From JAMXLG01 sp963818925 (GTDB taxonomy: Bacteria > Vulcanimicrobiota > Vulcanimicrobiia > Vulcanimicrobiales > Vulcanimicrobiaceae): a stretch of DNA of 64,000 nt. The position numbers and the translations under genes were made by a program. The stretch covers positions 2,170,001 through 2,234,000 of the forward strand of contig CAWFTN010000001.1 of NCBI GenBank assembly GCA_963818925.1, given 5' to 3'. Below, piece by piece: positions 59,670 through 64,000 of the stretch (position 1 is its first letter; the number at the start of each line of letters is the position of its first letter). The notes below the pieces were generated by a model that made no database searches, was not told the origin of the DNA, and was given only the letters and a program-made list of their open reading frames with translations.

Positions 59670-61273
59670 GCGTTCCATTCATCGGCGATGAACGCCGCCG
59701 GTTCGTAGTGCTTCACGTCGGTGTTGAATGCATAATAGTTTTCGTGCCAAAAGGCGAAGACCGCCGGATCCAGCTCGCGAATACGCGCAGCCTCACGCTG
59801 ATAGAGCGCCTTGCGTTTCGCTTGATCGAAGGTGCGTGCTGCGGCGCTGCTCGTTTCGTCCACGATTGAATCGTTGAGCCAGCTCGTGTCGGCGCCGTTC
59901 GGCGGAATGAAGTGCGAATTCCACGACCCTGAGTCGTCAGGGTCGGCGCCGTTGTACGATTGCGACCACTCGATGTCGTACGAACCACCGTATAGCGGGC
60001 CGGTTTGCGCGAACATCTGATTCGCGGCGATGTTATGGATCGAGAGTCCGATGCCGAGCGGCTGCAACATCGACTGGATCAGCACTTCGGTGCGTTCGTT
60101 TTGCTGGTTGTCGGTCGTTGCGTTGATCGTGAGACGCAACGCGAGGTCGCGTTTATGGAGCACGCCGTCGCTGCCCATGCGCCAACCGTCCGACGCGAGC
60201 AGTGCGCGCGCCGCCGCCGGATCGTACTTATACGGCGGTAGCGTCGGCGCCGCCCATGACTGCGGGAAAACGTCGGAGACTGCGAGCTGCCCGTACCCGC
60301 GGTACACCGTGTGAAGGATACGGTTCCAGTCGACGCCCATTGCGATCGCGTGACGCACGTTGGCGTCCGCCAGCTGCGGCTTGCGCATATTTATTCCGAG
60401 ATGTTGCCACGATGCGATGAGCCGGTGTTCGACACGGATGCCGGAGATGGTCTTGAGTGCATCGATTGAATTTTTGTTGACGTCGGGATAGACGTCGATT
60501 TCATGCGAGCGCAACTCGTCGAGCATCGTGTCCGGGTTGGGGATGATCTTGTAGATGACTTGCTTCAGCCCGGGCACGCCGCGAAAATATCGTGGGTTCG
60601 CGTCAAACACCAGTTCGTTACCGCGATCCCACCGCTTGAGGATGAAGGGACCGCTTGAAATGGGCGTGCTGTTGAATTGCGCGTGATTGATGTCCGGCAA
60701 CTTCGCAAGTAGATGCGCGGGAAGCGGCGGATATGCGTCGCCGCCCATCGTGAGAATCTCCATTCCGGCGACCGTCGGCCGCTTGAGATGAATCACGATC
60801 GTATACGGATCGGGCGCGGACGCCGACGCAATTTCGGTCCAACCATATGCCGTCTTCGTATTGTTCCGCGGATTGCGCACCGCGTGATATGTGAAGAGCC
60901 AGTCGCTCGCCGTGAGCGGTGCTCCGTCCGACCAGACGGCCCCGTGGCGCAGATGGACCGTAATCGTCTTCCCGTCGTGACTGATGCCGCCGTTCCGCGT
61001 CGTAGGCACGGCAGTCGCGAGATCCGGGAACAAGTTACCGTTCGCATCCGTCCTAAGAATAAACGCAAAGAGCAGACAATCGATCTGCTGTGTCGCAATC
61101 GTGTGCCCGAACATCAGATTGAGACTGTCGGGTTCTTCGGCACTGCCGATGCGAAGCACGCCGGGAACGGTCCAATTATTCTTCCCGGCCACGGTCGACG
61201 TGCCGACTTTCGAACATGCAGCGAGCGCAGCAATCAACAGGCAAGACAAAAGTCTAAGAAGTCGTTGAGGCAA
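59651..61273 (-). CDS. oligopeptide-binding lipoprotein (ABC transporter family 5)
   Basis: 540 residues with lipobox LAAC near residue 20. Typical SBP_bac_5 segments: VPGVLRIGSAEEPDSLN, WSDGAPLTASDWLFTYHA, ANVRHAIAMGVDWNRI and the domain-hinge region. It binds peptides (or other polyvalent solutes) outside the inner membrane. No permease or ATPase genes lie beside it. It is between a serine hydrolase gene (20 nt upstream) and an amidase gene (overlap), so murein peptide binding is plausible. Confidence 0.9.
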   Translation of the reverse strand: MPQRLLRLLSCLLIAALAACSKVGTSTVAGKNNWTVPGVLRIGSAEEPDSLNLMFGHTIATQQIDCLLFAFILRTDANGNLFPDLATAVPTTRNGGISHDGKTITVHLRHGAVWSDGAPLTASDWLFTYHAVRNPRNNTKTAYGWTEIASASAPDPYTIVIHLKRPTVAGMEILTMGGDAYPPLPAHLLAKLPDINHAQFNSTPISSGPFILKRWDRGNELVFDANPRYFRGVPGLKQVIYKIIPNPDTMLDELRSHEIDVYPDVNKNSIDALKTISGIRVEHRLIASWQHLGINMRKPQLADANVRHAIAMGVDWNRILHTVYRGYGQLAVSDVFPQSWAAPTLPPYKYDPAAARALLASDGWRMGSDGVLHKRDLALRLTINATTDNQQNERTEVLIQSMLQPLGIGLSIHNIAANQMFAQTGPLYGGSYDIEWSQSYNGADPDDSGSWNSHFIPPNGADTSWLNDSIVDETSSAAARTFDQAKRKALYQREAARIRELDPAVFAFWHENYYAFNTDVKHYEPAAFIADEWNAWQWQI

Positions 61274-61293
61274 TTTTGCCGCCTTTTCAGGTT

Positions 61294-62199
61294 TTATTTC
61301 CAGGCGCCGACGATCGTCTTCGCCATATTGGCAATCAAGAGTTGTGGTGTGTTATCGAGCGTCCAGCTCTGATCGTGATTGTCGTAGGTGAACGCTGCCA
61401 TAACGATCGGCCCATGCTCGGCATAGACGATTGCAACGTCGTTGCGTGAAGCATCGAGCGCGCCCGTTTTATTTGCGACGGTAAGGCTGCCTAAGTACCT
61501 TGGAATGCCGGCGCGATCGGATTGGTTCTTCAGCATGGCCAGCGCCTTATCGCAGAGCGCCTGTTGTTGCGGCGTCGGCGGAGCGGTGTCGCCCGGCGCA
61601 TTCAAATTGCAGTCTGCAAAACGCTGCATGAGTTCCACCATCTCGCGTGCCGTGGTCTTGCCGAGGCCGAACTTCGGCTGATCGGCCGGTACGTCGCCCG
61701 TCGGCGGTTTGAAGACCTTTTTGTAGAGCCAGGTATTGTGCAGGCCGAGCCACTGCATCCGTTGGTCGATGCGGTCTAAACCGAGATGGTCGATCGTCAA
61801 GTTCGTCGCGCTATTATCGCTTTGCACGATCATCATTGTGAGGGCGTCCTTGAACGTCACCACGAGCGGCGTGTCGAACATCGTGAGCACGCCCGACCCT
61901 TCGACTTGATTCTCCGTCGTGAGCGTCAGACGGTCGTTCCAATGCGCCTCGCCCGACTCGATCGCTTTGAGCGCTTCGAAGAGAATCGCGAGTTTGATCG
62001 TCGACGCGGTCGGTACCGGCGTGTCGGGATTGAGCCCGACGGTGCGGCCGCTCTTTGCGTCGAGCGCGTAGACTGCGACGTTTCCTGCGTAGTGGGCGGT
62101 CAGCGTCTTCAGCTGTGCTTCGAGGCTGTCGTCCGCGCGCGAGATTCCGGATTGCGATGCAACGAACATTATCAAAAGTACTGCAAATAGGCGCCGCAT
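61294..62199 (-). CDS. exported class A beta-lactamase-like serine hydrolase lacking the omega-loop Glu
   Basis: 301 residues with a signal peptide (MRRLFAVLLIMFVASQSG). STIK has Ser66 and Lys69, SDN is at 127-129 and KTG at 244-246, all as in class A enzymes. The omega loop reads PPTGDVPADQPKFGLGKTT with no ExxLN motif, so the general base Glu166 is missing. It is therefore more likely a slow-deacylating penicillin-binding or peptidase-like protein than a working beta-lactamase. First gene of an operon with the peptide-binding protein and amidase. Confidence 0.87.
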   Translation of the reverse strand: MRRLFAVLLIMFVASQSGISRADDSLEAQLKTLTAHYAGNVAVYALDAKSGRTVGLNPDTPVPTASTIKLAILFEALKAIESGEAHWNDRLTLTTENQVEGSGVLTMFDTPLVVTFKDALTMMIVQSDNSATNLTIDHLGLDRIDQRMQWLGLHNTWLYKKVFKPPTGDVPADQPKFGLGKTTAREMVELMQRFADCNLNAPGDTAPPTPQQQALCDKALAMLKNQSDRAGIPRYLGSLTVANKTGALDASRNDVAIVYAEHGPIVMAAFTYDNHDQSWTLDNTPQLLIANMAKTIVGAWK

Positions 62200-62260
62200 C
62201 GCATTGACGTATCGCGTGATGATGAGGCCTTCCTGCGCCGCCGTCGTATCATCAGTTGGT

Positions 62261-64000
62261 ATGTTGCGAACGATTTTTGCATCGCTTCTCCTTCTCGCTG
62301 CGGCGCCGGCCGCGGCCGCCCACTTCTCACTCGAGCAAATCCTCTCGTATCCGTTTCCGATGGCGCTGGTTCCTAGCAGTGATGGACGCACGATCGCCTA
62401 CGAGATCGATCAGCGCGGACTACGCAGCATCTGGATCGCGCGCGCACCCGAGTATCGTCCGCAACGGCTTGTGGATTACCCGAGCGATGATGGGCAATCG
62501 GTCAGTTCCCTCGAGCTCTCACGCGACGGGTCGCGCCTCGTCTATACGCACGGCAATTCCGAAAATCCGTCGCTGAACGTTCGTCAACCCAAATCACACG
62601 TCTTATCCGTCGATACGGCGACGGGCACGCAATCGGACCTCGGTGAGGGCTATGCGCCGGCACTCTCTTCGGACGGATCGCGCGTAGCATTCCTGCGCGA
62701 TAGCGTCGTCTGGAGCGCGCCGGCGAACGGCAGCGCCGCCGCCACGCGGCTTTTTTATGACGCAGGTCGCGATCGTGATCTGCAATGGTCGCCGGACGGC
62801 GACGCGCTCGCGTTCGTTTCGGAACGGGGCGATCACGCATTCATCGGCGTCTATCGCGGCGACGAACGGCCGCTGCAATTTCTCGCCCCATCCACGGGCA
62901 ATGATACGGAACCGCGCTGGTCGCCCGACGGCGCACGAATCGTGTTTGCACGCACGCCGGGCGCCGGCGGAGCTGCTCCTTCGCCGCTGACGATGCCGGT
63001 CGTGCCGTGGTCCATCTGGATTGCGCGCGCTTCCGACGGCAGTGCGCGACGGGTATGGTCGAGCGCCGAGACGCCGCGCGCGTCATTTCCCACGCAAGGC
63101 GGTGACGTCGATCTTACGTGGCTCGGAAGCGATGAGGTCGCGTTCTTGAGCGAAGCCGACGGATGGCCGCACATCTATGTTACGCGCGCATCCGGCGGCG
63201 GCGCTCGGCGGCTAACCGCCGGCGCGTATGCAGTCATCAGCACGATCGCCTCGCGGGACGGACGGTCATTGTTCTACGTCGCGAACAGGGGCGAACGCGC
63301 CGACGATATCGATCGCTGGCATCTTTTCCGTGTCGACGCGCAAAGCGGGCATGTCACTCCAATCACGCGCGGAACCGGTTCGCAGTGGTGGCCGGTGCCG
63401 CTCGACGGCGGACGCATCGCCTACGGAACGGCAACGGCAAAGGTGCCGCCGCTCGTCGCGATTGCAGATACAGACGGCTCACACGAACAGCTCGTCGACG
63501 CGGCATTGATGCCGAGTGACTTTCCTGCGTCATCACTTGCAACGCCGCGCGACGTTACGTATCGCGCGCCCGATGGAACGCTGATCCACGCGCAACTCTT
63601 CAGCAGCGGCGTCGAAGGACGCCATCCGGCAATCGTCTTCGTGCACGGCGGACCGATGCGGCAGATGCTGCTCACGTGGAATCCGATGAACTACTACGCG
63701 AATAGCTATGCCGTCGATCAATATCTCGTGAGTCGCGGCTTCACCGTTCTCTCCGTAAACTACCGGTCGGGAACGGACTACGGCCACGATTTCCACTATG
63801 CCGTGCGCACCGCGTGGACCGGTGCAAGTGAGTATCAGGATGTGCTCGCCGGCGCGCGGTGGCTACAGCAGCAGCCGACGGTCGATCCAATGCGGATCGG
63901 GATCTGGGGCGGTTCGTGGGGCGGATATCTCACGGCGCTCGCGCTCGCGCGAAACTCCGATGTTTTTAAAGCAGGAGTCGACTACAGCGGCGTGCACGAT
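62261..64000 (+). CDS. secreted S9 family peptidase, cut by window end
   Basis: 580 codons without a stop to the last base; the start is ATG at 62261. Signal peptide LRTIFASLLLLAAAPAAAA, then PD40 blades (SSDGRTIAYEIDQ, SRDGSRLVYTHGN, SPDGDALAFVSER, SPDGARIVFART) and an alpha/beta hydrolase: FVHGGPMRQM, SVNYRSGTDYGHDFHY, IWGGSWGGY with the nucleophilic Ser. The acid and base lie beyond the window. A TATCAT hexamer 8 nt before the ATG may be its -10. It is divergent from the class A hydrolase, and similar in its hydrolase part to the broken gene at 26640. Confidence 0.92.
   Translation, partial: MLRTIFASLLLLAAAPAAAAHFSLEQILSYPFPMALVPSSDGRTIAYEIDQRGLRSIWIARAPEYRPQRLVDYPSDDGQSVSSLELSRDGSRLVYTHGNSENPSLNVRQPKSHVLSVDTATGTQSDLGEGYAPALSSDGSRVAFLRDSVVWSAPANGSAAATRLFYDAGRDRDLQWSPDGDALAFVSERGDHAFIGVYRGDERPLQFLAPSTGNDTEPRWSPDGARIVFARTPGAGGAAPSPLTMPVVPWSIWIARASDGSARRVWSSAETPRASFPTQGGDVDLTWLGSDEVAFLSEADGWPHIYVTRASGGGARRLTAGAYAVISTIASRDGRSLFYVANRGERADDIDRWHLFRVDAQSGHVTPITRGTGSQWWPVPLDGGRIAYGTATAKVPPLVAIADTDGSHEQLVDAALMPSDFPASSLATPRDVTYRAPDGTLIHAQLFSSGVEGRHPAIVFVHGGPMRQMLLTWNPMNYYANSYAVDQYLVSRGFTVLSVNYRSGTDYGHDFHYAVRTAWTGASEYQDVLAGARWLQQQPTVDPMRIGIWGGSWGGYLTALALARNSDVFKAGVDYSGVHD

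Noticed and set aside
61294..62391. Longer N-terminus for the class A hydrolase starting at 62391
   Set aside because: It would place 64 unrelated residues before a clear signal peptide and overlap the divergent S9 gene.
1..64000. CRISPR arrays, transposases, rRNA and tRNA genes
   Set aside because: No regularly spaced repeats, no transposase or integrase motifs, and no RNA gene signatures were seen on either strand.

Overview
The window is gene-dense (about 60 genes in 64 kb), GC-rich, and has no phage, insertion sequence, CRISPR array or RNA gene that I could recognise. A TonB-dependent receptor, several signal peptides and lipoboxes, an ECF sigma/anti-sigma pair, KatG, a Baeyer-Villiger-type monooxygenase and diaminopimelate decarboxylase point to a diderm, aerobic, heterotrophic bacterium. 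The gene style (FolE2, many secreted S9 peptidases and serine hydrolases, 4-nt ATGA overlaps, mixed Shine-Dalgarno and leaderless starts) would fit an Eremiobacterota/Vulcanimicrobiota-like lineage. That placement is a guess; no rRNA or other decisive marker is present.

Layout. 0-5 kb: alpha/beta hydrolase, DUF3175 protein, sulfotransferase-like protein, amidohydrolase, amino-acid permease. 5-11 kb: a three-gene operon (flavin monooxygenase, SDR, alpha/beta hydrolase), then a membrane M48 protease coupled to a disulfide-reductase-like flavoprotein. 11-15.6 kb: HxlR regulator with VOC protein; cupredoxin, metallophosphoesterase, ECF sigma and anti-sigma in one overlapping operon; ankyrin protein. 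15.9-16.6 kb: a decayed membrane-protein gene. 16.5-21 kb: a BlaI/M56 locus in which the BlaR1-like protein ends in a kelch-type propeller instead of a penicillin sensor, with a symmetric divergent leaderless promoter driving secreted proteins of unknown function. 21-26 kb: PD40 propeller protein, KatG, and a CarH-like B12 photoreceptor repressor.

26.5-30.8 kb looks accessory: a truncated, frameshifted S9 peptidase, a sulfatase, orphan small proteins and about 0.8 kb without genes. 30.8-36.2 kb: PBP4-type carboxypeptidase, HEAT-like protein, a ferritin-like/CDGSH/4Fe-4S fusion, and a lipoprotein. 36.4-42.3 kb: folate and precursor genes (fused FolK-FolE2, fused PabB-PabC), a TlpA-like thioredoxin whose start codon overlaps that of pabBC, then manA and lysA in one tight operon. 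42-50 kb: serine hydrolase, S9 peptidase, DUF302, MsrA/MsrB, radical SAM/SPASM, GDSL hydrolase, thiamine-binding protein. 50-56 kb: cell-wall group (GH-like protein, alanine racemase, DprA; PBP4 and SIS sugar isomerase). 56-64 kb: TonB receptor with a structured leader, AmpD/PGRP-like amidase, oligopeptide-binding lipoprotein, class A beta-lactamase-like hydrolase, and an S9 peptidase that runs off the window.

Themes that recur: (1) cell-wall and D-alanine enzymes appear repeatedly; (2) at least four genes have a sigma70-like promoter whose -10 lies 6-7 nt from the start codon, so their mRNAs should be leaderless; (3) four copies of a dispersed repeat sit at gene or domain boundaries, where they supply two stop codons, one Shine-Dalgarno sequence and one interdomain linker.
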